Shown one piece after another: positions 1-5,758 of a DNA stretch of 5,758 nucleotides; position 1 is the first letter of the stretch; the number at the start of each line of letters is the position of its first letter. The stretch lies in contig CAZDJZ010000048.1 in the NCBI GenBank assembly GCA_964505785.1, positions 1 to 5,758 of the forward strand, given 5' to 3'. This DNA comes from CAYRTV01 sp964505785. GTDB taxonomy: Bacteria > Acidobacteriota > Aminicenantia > Aminicenantales > Aminicenantaceae. Made by a program: the position numbers and the translations under genes. A model generated the notes under the pieces. That model was given only the letters and a program-made list of their open reading frames with translations. It made no database searches and was not told the DNA's origin.

Positions 1-17
1 GTTTACGATGGCTCACT

Positions 18-176
18 TTATAAATCAAAGTTGCGAACAAGATTGTACACTAGCTTAGATAGTCCTTTATAAACTAAAAAGAACGCTAAGAACACAAAAA
101 AAGCAACGAGCTCAATGAACGCGAGCTCAGCAAGCTCAGCTTTTTTCTTCCATTTTGCAAAACAATGCCTTGCCAT
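18..176 (-). CDS. Small single-span membrane protein, hypothetical (52 aa)
   Basis: I do not recognise a family. The translation has a basic, amphipathic start (R3, H4, K8, K10-K12, then two AEL repeats at 13-18), one strongly hydrophobic segment at about residues 19-36 rich in Phe, Val and Leu, and a basic tail (K37, K41, R48) ending in Asp-Leu. This is a plausible one-helix inner-membrane protein. The only in-frame ATG is at 174-176. The frame stays open upstream to a stop at 330-332, but that part contains no ATG, GTG or TTG and runs antisense to the channel gene. No Shine-Dalgarno sequence precedes the ATG. However, a good minus-strand promoter (183-212) would start transcription at about the A of this ATG, so a leaderless mRNA is possible. 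It is divergent from the potassium channel gene. A chance ORF remains possible because it is short and has no homology support here. Confidence 0.42.
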   Translation of the reverse strand: MARHCFAKWKKKAELAELAFIELVAFFVFLAFFLVYKGLSKLVYNLVRNFDL

Positions 177-182
177 ACGGGA

Positions 183-212
183 CTTATAACCGCTTCTCTC
201 GATTCTTGTCAG
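183..212 (-). promoter_or_regulatory. Sigma-70-like promoter for the small minus-strand ORF
   Basis: Read on the minus strand, the -35 box is CTGACA (207-212, 5 of 6 to TTGACA) and the -10 box is TATAAG (183-188, 5 of 6 to TATAAT), with 18 bp between them. The expected start of transcription, about 7 bases past the -10 box, falls on or next to base 176, the A of the small ORF's ATG. The -35 box overlaps that of the plus-strand promoter at 206-234. The match is visible in sequence; activity is inferred. Confidence 0.4.
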
Positions 213-234
213 AAAATTGTCATTGGTGTAATAT
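206..234 (+). promoter_or_regulatory. Sigma-70-like promoter for the channel / M16 operon
   Basis: The -35 box TTGTCA (206-211, 5 of 6) and the -10 box TAATAT (229-234, 4 of 6) are separated by exactly 17 bp. The expected start is near base 241, two bases before the ATG at 243, so the transcript would be nearly leaderless. This agrees with the lack of a ribosome binding site there. A second TTGTCA at 217-222 repeats the -35 box 11 bp downstream. No other promoter is evident before the two M16 genes, so this one may serve the whole operon. Confidence 0.35.
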
Positions 235-242
235 GAGCTTAA

Positions 243-380
243 ATGTGGAAACCCTTGCTTCTCTTTTTTCTGGTCGTTCTGACTGGGACGATTGGATACT
301 CCATCATTGAAGACTTGAATATCCTGGATTCACTGTATATGACCATTATTACAATTTCACTGTTGGATTCCGGGAAATGA
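243..380 (+). pseudogene. N-terminal fragment of two-TM K+ channel (TM1 and pore helix), cut off by a frameshift
   Basis: The 45-codon frame opens at ATG 243, directly after a TAA at 240-242, so translation cannot begin further upstream in this frame. Residues 4-22 are a hydrophobic first transmembrane helix. They are followed by a short turret and the pore-helix sequence LDSLYMTIITIS, typical of TrkA-N type bacterial potassium channels. The selectivity filter should follow, but the frame instead reads LLDSGK and stops at 378-380. Adding one base between 359 and 360 restores IS-TVGF-REMKQPLS and joins this fragment to the 377-1252 frame, giving a normal channel of 336 residues. The fragment stop overlaps the downstream ATG as ATGA. 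Either the gene is a genuine frameshift mutant, or this is a sequencing or assembly error; from one sequence these cannot be told apart. Confidence 0.8.
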
Positions 381-1252
381 AACAACCGCTCTCAGCAGCC
401 GGTCAGATTTTTACCATTTTCATTATACTCAGCGGCGTAGGCACAGCCATTGTTGGCTTCACCAAACTCACGGAAATCGCTTTTGGGGGCGGGTTTTACG
501 CATCCTGGCGGAGAAGAGCTATGCAAAAAAAACTGGAAAGTATTAGAGACCATTTTATTATTTGCGGCCACGGCCGGATGGGCCGGATTGTCAGGGAGCA
601 GCTTGAATCCGAAAAACTCCCCTTCGTGATTATTGATATTGATCCCAAAAAAATCGAGGATCTCATTCAAAGCCAGCATTGTCTCTACATTCAGGGAGAC
701 TCAGGTCAAGAAGAGATTTTAAACAAAGCCGGAATAAAACGCGCGCGCGCTTTGGCCGCTCTGCTGCCGGATGACGCCGATAACCTTTACTTGACATTCA
801 CCTCCAAATTATTAAATCCATCTCTGTTTGTTTTGGCTAAAGCACTGGATGAAGAAGGAGAAAAGAAGATCCTGCAAATCGGTGCCAACAAAGTCGTAAG
901 CCCTTATAAGCTGAGTGCACTTAAAATCGCTCAGGGGCTTATCCGTCCCGCGTTAGTGGATTTCATGGACCTTATCATCCGCAGGCAGGAATTATCTTTG
1001 ATCATGGAACAATTGATCGTTAAAAGGGATTCCAAAATTTCCGGCCGTTCTTTGACGGAATGCCAACTCCGCAGCCGGGCGAATGTTATTGTTGTCGCGA
1101 TCAAGAAACCCGGGGAGGATATCGTATTCAATCCTCAGCCCAATGTTAATATCGAGGCGGGGGATACACTTTTAGTTATGGGTAACTTAACTGATATTCA
1201 GCAGTTTGAAAAAACCTATATTCGGAAAGAAAATGATAAGCAAGCACCTTAA
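377..1252 (+). CDS. Potassium channel with TrkA/RCK domains, 3' part of frameshifted gene (291 aa as read)
   Basis: Gated potassium channels of this type combine a two-helix pore with a cytoplasmic RCK (TrkA-N plus TrkA-C) ligand-sensing module. Here residues 10-36 form the inner pore helix. Residues 57-175 are the Rossmann-like RCK-N domain with GHGRMG at 64-69, an acidic strand end at D87/D89 and GDSG at 107-110. About residues 205-285 form the RCK-C domain, including the motifs FNPQP and GDTLLVMG. The ATG at 377 is probably not the true start: the codons before it in this frame encode TVGFRE of the selectivity filter, and the first helix and pore helix lie in another frame from 243. Without the frameshift the protein is 336 residues, the usual size. 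As read, the product lacks the filter and could not form a normal pore. It overlaps the start of the following M16 gene, which suggests co-transcription. Confidence 0.88.
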   Translation: MKQPLSAAGQIFTIFIILSGVGTAIVGFTKLTEIAFGGGFYASWRRRAMQKKLESIRDHFIICGHGRMGRIVREQLESEKLPFVIIDIDPKKIEDLIQSQHCLYIQGDSGQEEILNKAGIKRARALAALLPDDADNLYLTFTSKLLNPSLFVLAKALDEEGEKKILQIGANKVVSPYKLSALKIAQGLIRPALVDFMDLIIRRQELSLIMEQLIVKRDSKISGRSLTECQLRSRANVIVVAIKKPGEDIVFNPQPNVNIEAGDTLLVMGNLTDIQQFEKTYIRKENDKQAP

Positions 1253-2600
1253 ATTATTAACCGGATTCCTTTTTCTTATGTTGCCCCTCTGTGTCTTTGC
1301 ATCTGAGGAAAAGGAAGAAAACAGCCGCTATTTCCAATTGGATAACGGACTCAAGGTGTTTCTCTCCGAAAAATCCGGCCTTCCCCTCGTCAATATCGTT
1401 CTGGCTTTTAACGTAGGTTCAAAAAACGAAACCGATCAAACCAATGGATTGGTGCATATCTTAGAGCATTCGCTTTTGTTTTTTGGTTCTGAAACCAGAA
1501 CAGCGGAAACCATTCGCCGGGATATCCGCCGGCATGGAGCCTATTTTAACGCACATACAGGCCGAGACCTGGCCGTATTTGAGTTGTCACTCCCTTCTGA
1601 ATATGCAGAATTCGGACTGCAGCACCTTCAAGACACTATTTTCCATCTCATGCTGACTCAAACCACCCTAAATAAAGAAAAAGATATTATTTTGGAAGAG
1701 ATCAATCAAGCCGCGGATGATCCGTTCCGGACGGCCATGGCCTTGATTCATCAAAACATTTTCCCGGGACATCCCTATCAGCGGCCCATTATCGGCAAAG
1801 AGGACATAATCGCCGGCGCCACCGTCAGCCAAATACAGGAATTTTATCAGAAGTATTTTGTTTGCTCGAATGCAGCCCTGGCGGTTGTGGGCGAATTTTC
1901 ATTGCCGGACATGGAAAATCTGGTAAAAAAAACTTTAGGGCTGGAGCCAAAGATTGATTTTTCCGGCCCTCAATTTGAAATGGCATCTCCACTTGAAAAA
2001 AATGTAGAAATCGAAAAGACCATGGATATTCAGCAAGCTTATCTTGCTTTCGGGCTGCCGGCTCCGGATTACAATCATGAAGACCAATACCTTGTGGATC
2101 TGCTTGTTGAAATATTCGGCCGCGGCGTTAATCCTCTGCTTTATCATCCGTTGGTAGAGCGCCGTATCTACCCGCAATCACTTCGCATCGGATACTCCGC
2201 ATATCGTTATGGCGGGATTATGACTATCTATTTAGGATTGGAAAAGGATCATCTCAATATCACCGAAAGTCTTCTCCAGCGATATTTCAACACAGCATCG
2301 AAACTGAACTACTCAAAAGAAGATTATATGGGTCAGGCTTCCTTTTATGCTTTTGATTTTCTTGAAAGCGCTAAAAACCGCATCCAATATGCGACCGAAA
2401 CAGGACAGGAAACAGGATTGAGGATGGCTTTCTCTTTAGCCCGCTACATGCTGATGAACGAATCCGGGGAAAGAGGAAATTATCTGGAAAGCATCCGCAA
2501 AACTAATTCCACAGAGATCCGCAGCGCTGCCGGGCATTATTTCAGCCAGGGCAAACAAGTGATTGTCCGCATTGCCCCGCAAGAAAAGGAGACACCTTGA
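1233..2600 (+). CDS. Secreted M16B zinc peptidase, catalytic subunit (455 aa)
   Basis: This is a processing-peptidase-like (M16B) zinc protease, probably exported to the periplasm, cleaving peptides or small unfolded proteins. A signal peptide covers residues 1 to about 24, with a likely cut after VFA. The N-terminal M16 domain carries the inverted zinc motif HILEH (H75, E78, H79) and the third ligand in ILEEI (E155/E156, 80-81 residues after H75, as in the family). NAHTGRD also matches the family pattern. The C-terminal M16 domain follows from about residue 190. At the place of the usual Arg/Tyr substrate-binding pair this subunit has V308 and Q315, so it should need a partner, probably the next gene. 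I chose ATG 1233 because it gives a clean signal peptide and follows GGAAAG. A TTG at 1206 would add nine residues. The start overlaps the channel gene by 20 bp, and the stop overlaps the next start by 3 bp. Confidence 0.92.
   Translation: MISKHLKLLTGFLFLMLPLCVFASEEKEENSRYFQLDNGLKVFLSEKSGLPLVNIVLAFNVGSKNETDQTNGLVHILEHSLLFFGSETRTAETIRRDIRRHGAYFNAHTGRDLAVFELSLPSEYAEFGLQHLQDTIFHLMLTQTTLNKEKDIILEEINQAADDPFRTAMALIHQNIFPGHPYQRPIIGKEDIIAGATVSQIQEFYQKYFVCSNAALAVVGEFSLPDMENLVKKTLGLEPKIDFSGPQFEMASPLEKNVEIEKTMDIQQAYLAFGLPAPDYNHEDQYLVDLLVEIFGRGVNPLLYHPLVERRIYPQSLRIGYSAYRYGGIMTIYLGLEKDHLNITESLLQRYFNTASKLNYSKEDYMGQASFYAFDFLESAKNRIQYATETGQETGLRMAFSLARYMLMNESGERGNYLESIRKTNSTEIRSAAGHYFSQGKQVIVRIAPQEKETP
2586..2591 (+). 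promoter_or_regulatory. Ribosome binding site deciding the TTG start of the second M16 gene
   Basis: A full AAGGAG lies five bases before TTG 2597-2599. It supports this non-ATG start, which overlaps the preceding stop as TTGA and gives a protein with a proper signal peptide. It sits inside the end of the upstream M16 gene, as expected for translational coupling. Confidence 0.75.
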
Positions 2601-3913
2601 GAAAAGCCGTATGCTTCTGCTTAGGTCTTTTGCTGGCCGCTTTATTGATTTTCCCCGCCTTAAGTCAGGATCAATCACCGCCCAAAACCGATCCTGCAAA
2701 AAAAGAACGGCTGGCAACAGGCATTCCATTGATATATCTTCAGGACACCGCTTCCAATATTACTGTACTGCAATTTTCCATTGCCGGCGGCCAATTCGCC
2801 GAACCCCTGGATAAATCCGGGCTGGCTTACCTCGCCACCCGGTTGACTTTAGTGCTTCCGGACAGGTCCAAGACGCAAACTATCATGGACCTGGCAACCC
2901 AGCTTTTGATGACCAGTTATCCGGACTATACCATGGTTTCTATGGCCTGCCTCTCCCAAAATTTAGAAGAATCTTTAAAAGTCCTGTCTGAAATTATGCA
3001 GGATCCCCTTATCTCTGGGATTCGTATCAGTAATAATAGAGAACAGATGGAACGGCAAATAAAAAGTGTTCAGGATGATTCAGAAAATATAATCCATCAG
3101 ACGGCTGTCAATCTGCTTTACCCGGGAAGCCGATATGCCCGTTCCATCTATGGAAACGAAGAATCCCTCAAGGCCATAAAGAAAAAGGTCATCCGGCAGT
3201 TTTTCACTCAATACTTTCGGCCCAGCAACATGACGGCTGTGGTCTGTTCAGATCTCAAAATGGATACCATAGTTGAATTATTGAATGAATATTTCACAAA
3301 ATTCCCCGCTGGAGAACCGCCTTCCCGCCCTGAATTTATTCTGCCGGAAATTCAACATCGGTCTGAATTTATCAAAAGGGACACACGTCAAACCCTCATA
3401 GGACTGGCTTACCGGCTTCCGCCGATGAATGCCCATAATTTTGCTTGTGCCCATATGATGGAAAATGTATTGGGTAAAGGAATCGGTTCCAAACTTTGGC
3501 CTCTGCGTGAAGAAAAAAAACTTGCTTATAACATTAACGCCCGTGCGGATTATTTTCGCGAAGGCGGTGTGATGGAAGTTTATCTTGAGACCGAAACCGG
3601 AAAAAAAGAAAGGGCTCAAGCTGAATTAAACAAACTCATGGCACAAGTATTTTCAGAAGGAATCCCTGAAGAGGAGTGGACCAGCGTCCAAAACTATGCC
3701 CGCGCTGCCTTTCTCAGAGAGAATGAAACCAAAATGCAAAGGGTGCAAACCATTTCTTTTTTAGAGATGACTAACCTCGATTACACTTTTTTTTACACTC
3801 TTCTCGATGAAATGAAAAATATTTCCCGCGATGAATTCAATGCTTTCCTGCACAAAATCCTCACGCCGGACAGAGCTGTCTCGATAATCATCGGGCCGGA
3901 AGTATCAAATTAA
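2597..3913 (+). CDS. Secreted M16B peptidase-like protein, non-catalytic partner subunit (438 aa)
   Basis: This is an M16 family protein without a zinc site, expected to pair with the preceding catalytic subunit. A signal peptide spans residues 1-23, probably cut after ALS. In the N-terminal domain the segment aligned with HxxEH reads YLATR (Y78, T81, R82), and the downstream Glu region reads MERQIKSVQDD, so all zinc ligands are missing. The C-terminal domain keeps the conserved LREEKKLAY signature, with R304 and Y311 forming the Arg/Tyr pair that binds substrate in M16B enzymes; the upstream subunit lacks exactly this pair. Two-subunit M16B enzymes with one zinc subunit and one Arg/Tyr subunit are known, for example the Thermus TTHA1264/TTHA1265 pair. 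Start is TTG with a strong AAGGAG and a TTGA overlap, so synthesis is probably coupled one to one. The 3' end overlaps the convergent gene by 9 bp. Confidence 0.92.
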   Translation: MRKAVCFCLGLLLAALLIFPALSQDQSPPKTDPAKKERLATGIPLIYLQDTASNITVLQFSIAGGQFAEPLDKSGLAYLATRLTLVLPDRSKTQTIMDLATQLLMTSYPDYTMVSMACLSQNLEESLKVLSEIMQDPLISGIRISNNREQMERQIKSVQDDSENIIHQTAVNLLYPGSRYARSIYGNEESLKAIKKKVIRQFFTQYFRPSNMTAVVCSDLKMDTIVELLNEYFTKFPAGEPPSRPEFILPEIQHRSEFIKRDTRQTLIGLAYRLPPMNAHNFACAHMMENVLGKGIGSKLWPLREEKKLAYNINARADYFREGGVMEVYLETETGKKERAQAELNKLMAQVFSEGIPEEEWTSVQNYARAAFLRENETKMQRVQTISFLEMTNLDYTFFYTLLDEMKNISRDEFNAFLHKILTPDRAVSIIIGPEVSN

Positions 3914-5644
3914 ATCCATGCCGCTTTCCATCCGGTTTGCCCAGCGCTGATATTTTATCAGCCGCTCCATCAGCTTTTTGTTTCCTCTGTCGGCGTCATA
4001 TTCAAGAATCCCGTTTATTCGGGGAATGATATCCACTAAATCATCAGAGGAGGAAAAAACACCTTTAATTCTTCGGAAAACCATATTGTCATACGCAGGA
4101 TCAATGGTTTTCCAGGTTTCAAGGGCCTGATGAAACATCTCGTCTTCCCAGTACAGGGAACCAAGGGCATAAAGACCCTGCATTTTTTCACGGCCGCCCT
4201 TGGCAATGATGGTTTCATATATCAGTCTCTCCTGAAAACTGTATTCAAACAGGATATCATCCAGATCCTGGTATCCCTTTTTGTTAAGCTCCATCCTGAG
4301 TTCTTCATATATCTTTTTAATAATATACGCCTTGACTCTCTTATTATACACATCCGTTTTATAATAGGTTTGCCCGGAAACACGTCTGGCTTCTTCATAT
4401 GCATCAAAAAGATACTGGATCGCTCTCTTTTCAAAATTTATATGTGAAGCCAGCGTAAATAAAAATTCAACAGCTGTTTTGGAATCCGGGTGCGACAAGA
4501 AATATCCATGAAAAATTTCATCCAGAGGCCGGTTAAAATAAATCTGTTCAATAAAGCCGAAAGCGCCGGCTATAGGATGATAAACAATGACCAGGTTCGC
4601 CAGATTATTATGAATGAATTCGTGCGTCAGCTGCGGCAGGCCACCTTTGTCAGGATCATATTTCAGCAGGTATTTTTCCACAAAAAAATCGAGCTGCCGG
4701 GTTTCATTGAATGTCATCAATCCGTCTAAAATATCCCCGATGCGCTGATCATTTATCCGAAGAACTTCTTTCCCTCCGGATTTAAGGGATTCCGAACGCT
4801 GCGGCGGCAGATGGGAAGGAGCTGTATCTTTTATTAGTACAAATCTCGTATCCCTGAACAACCGGGGGCGGATCAAATTGTGATCAATCTCATCCTCTGA
4901 TTCCGGTGCCGCATTGTCTTCCAGATTAATCAAAGGAAATCCGCTTACAATATAAAACAACTCAGGCCCATGGGCCAAAATGGCCTCGTAGGGTGATGGG
5001 CGAAAATAATAATCTGTAGGAATATATTTTAATCCGGATTCAGATTCGATAATCACTTTGCCGCCCTGAATGGTTACATTTTCCCGTTCCAGCTCTTCCC
5101 AGCGTTTGAGACGTTTCAGGGTCTCCTGTTCGGCCTTAGGCAGCGTCTCAAATTGAAGTCCGCCGTTTTCCGGTGCGTTTGTGCCGGGAAAGACCTTATC
5201 TCCGCCTCCCAATGCAACTCCGCCCGCGCGCAGAGATTTCAGGATTGATTCAACGGAAGCATTACCCCCGCTGTCAGAATAATCTCCCTTGGCAATAACA
5301 CGGAAAAGCTGCTTATAGAATTCAACCTTTTCCTTGTGAGTCAAATCCAGACCCAGCAGGCCTTTGCCCCCCATCTTTTTAAAAGCCTCATCCATATTAT
5401 CAAATACGGAATTCATATCCATTTCAGTACTGGCTTCCCGGTATGCCTGCATAAACGCATCCATATCTTCAGAAACATTAAACTCACGTTCAGGCAGTGT
5501 TCTTTGAGTTAAAACCAGAATAAACACCAAGCAAACATGAACCAGCATGGATAAACGTACACTCTGGATAAATTGACCTTTGCGTGTTGGTTCTTTGGCA
5601 GACTCACCGCATTTATTGAAAAGGACGTTTTCCTTATAGGCCAT
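3905..5644 (-). CDS. Membrane-anchored protein with HExxH motif and TPR-like repeat, putative metalloprotease (579 aa)
   Basis: I do not recognise the family. A short basic N terminus (residues 1-30, cytoplasmic by the positive-inside rule) leads into one transmembrane helix at about 31-46, leaving some 530 residues outside. The helix has Ser32 and His36 with the same spacing as the Ser/His pair of the TonB anchor. Residues 60-190 are mostly helical and charged, with glycine-rich links at 92-98 and 141-149. Residues 190-300 look beta-rich. At 341-345 lies HEFIH, followed 20 residues later by E366 in FIEQIYF; this HExxH-x20-E layout suggests a gluzincin-type zinc peptidase. Residues 400-480 are helical, and 491-516 match one TPR (G495, Y498, A507, W511). 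The start is backed by GGGAG six bases upstream (5651-5655 on the plus strand). It stands alone on this strand here and converges on the M16 operon. The protease role is inference: the motif is short and could be coincidental. Confidence 0.85.
   Translation of the reverse strand: MAYKENVLFNKCGESAKEPTRKGQFIQSVRLSMLVHVCLVFILVLTQRTLPEREFNVSEDMDAFMQAYREASTEMDMNSVFDNMDEAFKKMGGKGLLGLDLTHKEKVEFYKQLFRVIAKGDYSDSGGNASVESILKSLRAGGVALGGGDKVFPGTNAPENGGLQFETLPKAEQETLKRLKRWEELERENVTIQGGKVIIESESGLKYIPTDYYFRPSPYEAILAHGPELFYIVSGFPLINLEDNAAPESEDEIDHNLIRPRLFRDTRFVLIKDTAPSHLPPQRSESLKSGGKEVLRINDQRIGDILDGLMTFNETRQLDFFVEKYLLKYDPDKGGLPQLTHEFIHNNLANLVIVYHPIAGAFGFIEQIYFNRPLDEIFHGYFLSHPDSKTAVEFLFTLASHINFEKRAIQYLFDAYEEARRVSGQTYYKTDVYNKRVKAYIIKKIYEELRMELNKKGYQDLDDILFEYSFQERLIYETIIAKGGREKMQGLYALGSLYWEDEMFHQALETWKTIDPAYDNMVFRRIKGVFSSSDDLVDIIPRINGILEYDADRGNKKLMERLIKYQRWANRMESGMDLI
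3946..3979 (+). terminator. Candidate terminator hairpin after the M16 operon, inside the convergent gene
   Basis: GCTGATA (3946-3952) can pair perfectly with TATCAGC (3956-3962) over a TTT loop. Alternatively GCTGAT (3946-3951) can pair with ATCAGC (3969-3974), which is followed directly by TTTTT (3975-3979). It lies 33 bases past the stop of the second M16 gene. Because the two convergent genes overlap, any plus-strand terminator must lie within the opposing coding sequence. The stem is short and not very GC-rich, so this is weak. Confidence 0.25.
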
Positions 5645-5650
5645 CCATCA

Positions 5651-5655
5651 CTCCC
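5651..5655 (-). promoter_or_regulatory. Ribosome binding site of the membrane-anchored HExxH protein
   Basis: On the minus strand GGGAG stands six bases before the ATG at 5644-5642. This is a good Shine-Dalgarno match and fixes the start of the 579-residue protein. An out-of-frame ATG four bases upstream (5648) is not used. Confidence 0.65.
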
Positions 5656-5672
5656 GGATATTATTATTACAA

Positions 5673-5689
5673 CATCTTCGCTTAAGATG
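5673..5689. repeat. Short inverted repeat upstream of the HExxH gene
   Basis: CATCTT (5673-5678) and AAGATG (5684-5689) form a perfect 6-bp inverted repeat around a 5-base centre, about 30 bp upstream of the start codon. It could be an operator half-site pair or a 5' leader hairpin. Nearby weak promoter-like boxes on the minus strand (TTGCAT at 5687-5692, and an AT-rich TAATAATAAT run near 5660-5669, spaced about 17 bp) overlap it. Chance occurrence is possible. Confidence 0.25.
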
Positions 5690-5710
5690 CAATCCTTAAT
5701 ATCTTGTACC

Positions 5711-5758
5711 AGCAACGTGATAATGTCCGGTTTTAGCAAAATGAAAATGTCCGGTTTA
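5711..5758. repeat. Two tandem 24-bp repeats at the window's right edge
   Basis: Bases 5711-5734 and 5735-5758 align at 20 of 24 positions. The shared 12-base core is AATGTCCGGTTT (5722-5733 and 5746-5757), and both units begin AGCAA followed by TGA. The array may continue past the window. Clustered short direct repeats of this kind occur at the ends of IS21-like insertion sequences, where they bind the transposase, so this may be the end of an element lying to the right. No transposase gene is visible in the window, so that reading is inference; a repeated regulator-binding site is the alternative. Confidence 0.6.

Noticed and set aside
97..146. A-rich run, two GAGCTC sites and GCTTTTTT that could form a terminator-like hairpin on the plus strand
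   Set aside because: The stems are interrupted by uneven bulges, several pairings compete, and the region is inside the small minus-strand ORF, whose AEL-repeat codons explain the repeated GAGCTC and GCTCAGC.
243..329. Minus-strand open frame continuing from the small ORF up to a stop at 330-332
   Set aside because: It has no ATG, GTG or TTG in this part and lies antisense to the first helix of the channel, whose family identity is clear; it is best explained as a shadow.
740..750. Alternating CGCGCGCGCGC run with possible Z-DNA character
   Set aside because: It is explained by ordinary codons for Lys-Arg-Ala-Arg-Ala in the RCK domain and is too short to claim structure.
3278..3619. 113-residue minus-strand open frame
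   Set aside because: It is antisense to the second M16 gene, shows no domain features and no ribosome binding site was identified for it; the M16 reading is well supported.
3870..3881. GACAG/CTGTC inverted repeat as a terminator for the minus-strand gene
   Set aside because: The loop would be only two bases and there is no T-run on the minus strand after it.
4130..4447. 105-residue plus-strand open frame
   Set aside because: It lies opposite the C-terminal half of the 579-residue protein and shows no recognisable features.
5509..5739. 76-residue minus-strand open frame overlapping the start of the HExxH protein in another frame
   Set aside because: It has a Trp/Phe-rich end only because it reads the anchor-helix codons out of frame; the GGGAG site and longer frame favour the start at 5644.

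Overview
The window shows a small stretch of chromosome from what looks like a Gram-negative (two-membrane) bacterium with moderate GC content. Two adjacent proteins have Sec-type signal peptides with predicted signal peptidase I sites, and a third has an N-terminal membrane anchor, so much of the encoded machinery acts in or facing the periplasm. The sequence alone does not fix the phylum; an uncultured lineage such as Acidobacteriota/Aminicenantes or Omnitrophota is only a guess.

Left edge (1-242): a probable 52-residue single-span membrane protein lies on the minus strand (18-176). It diverges from the next gene through a 66-bp gap. That gap holds two good sigma-70-like promoters, one per strand, whose -35 boxes sit on top of each other. 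Both place transcription starts at or within a few bases of the start codons, so both genes may be leaderless.

Centre, plus strand (243-3913): three tightly packed genes look like one operon. The first is a two-helix potassium channel with a cytoplasmic TrkA/RCK regulatory part. As read, it is broken by a one-base deletion exactly inside the selectivity filter (TVGF), so it splits into a 45-residue N-terminal fragment and a 291-residue remainder that meet at an ATGA overlap. The second and third genes are secreted M16B-type (processing-peptidase-like) proteins. The first keeps the inverted zinc motif HxxEH and the downstream Glu. The second has lost the zinc site but keeps the Arg/Tyr pair that the first lacks. 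They therefore look like the two halves of one obligate heterodimeric periplasmic zinc protease.

Right side, minus strand (3905-5644): a 579-residue type II membrane-anchored protein converges on the M16 operon with a 9-bp tail-to-tail overlap. I do not recognise its family. It has a TonB-like Ser-x3-His transmembrane anchor, an HExxH-x20-Glu pattern suggestive of a gluzincin-type metalloprotease, and one TPR-like repeat near the C terminus. It is the most likely undescribed item here.

Right edge (5645-5758): the upstream region of that gene holds a short inverted repeat. The window closes with two tandem 24-bp repeats built around an AATGTCCGGTTT core, which may be the end of a mobile element lying beyond the window. 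No rRNA, tRNA or CRISPR array was seen.
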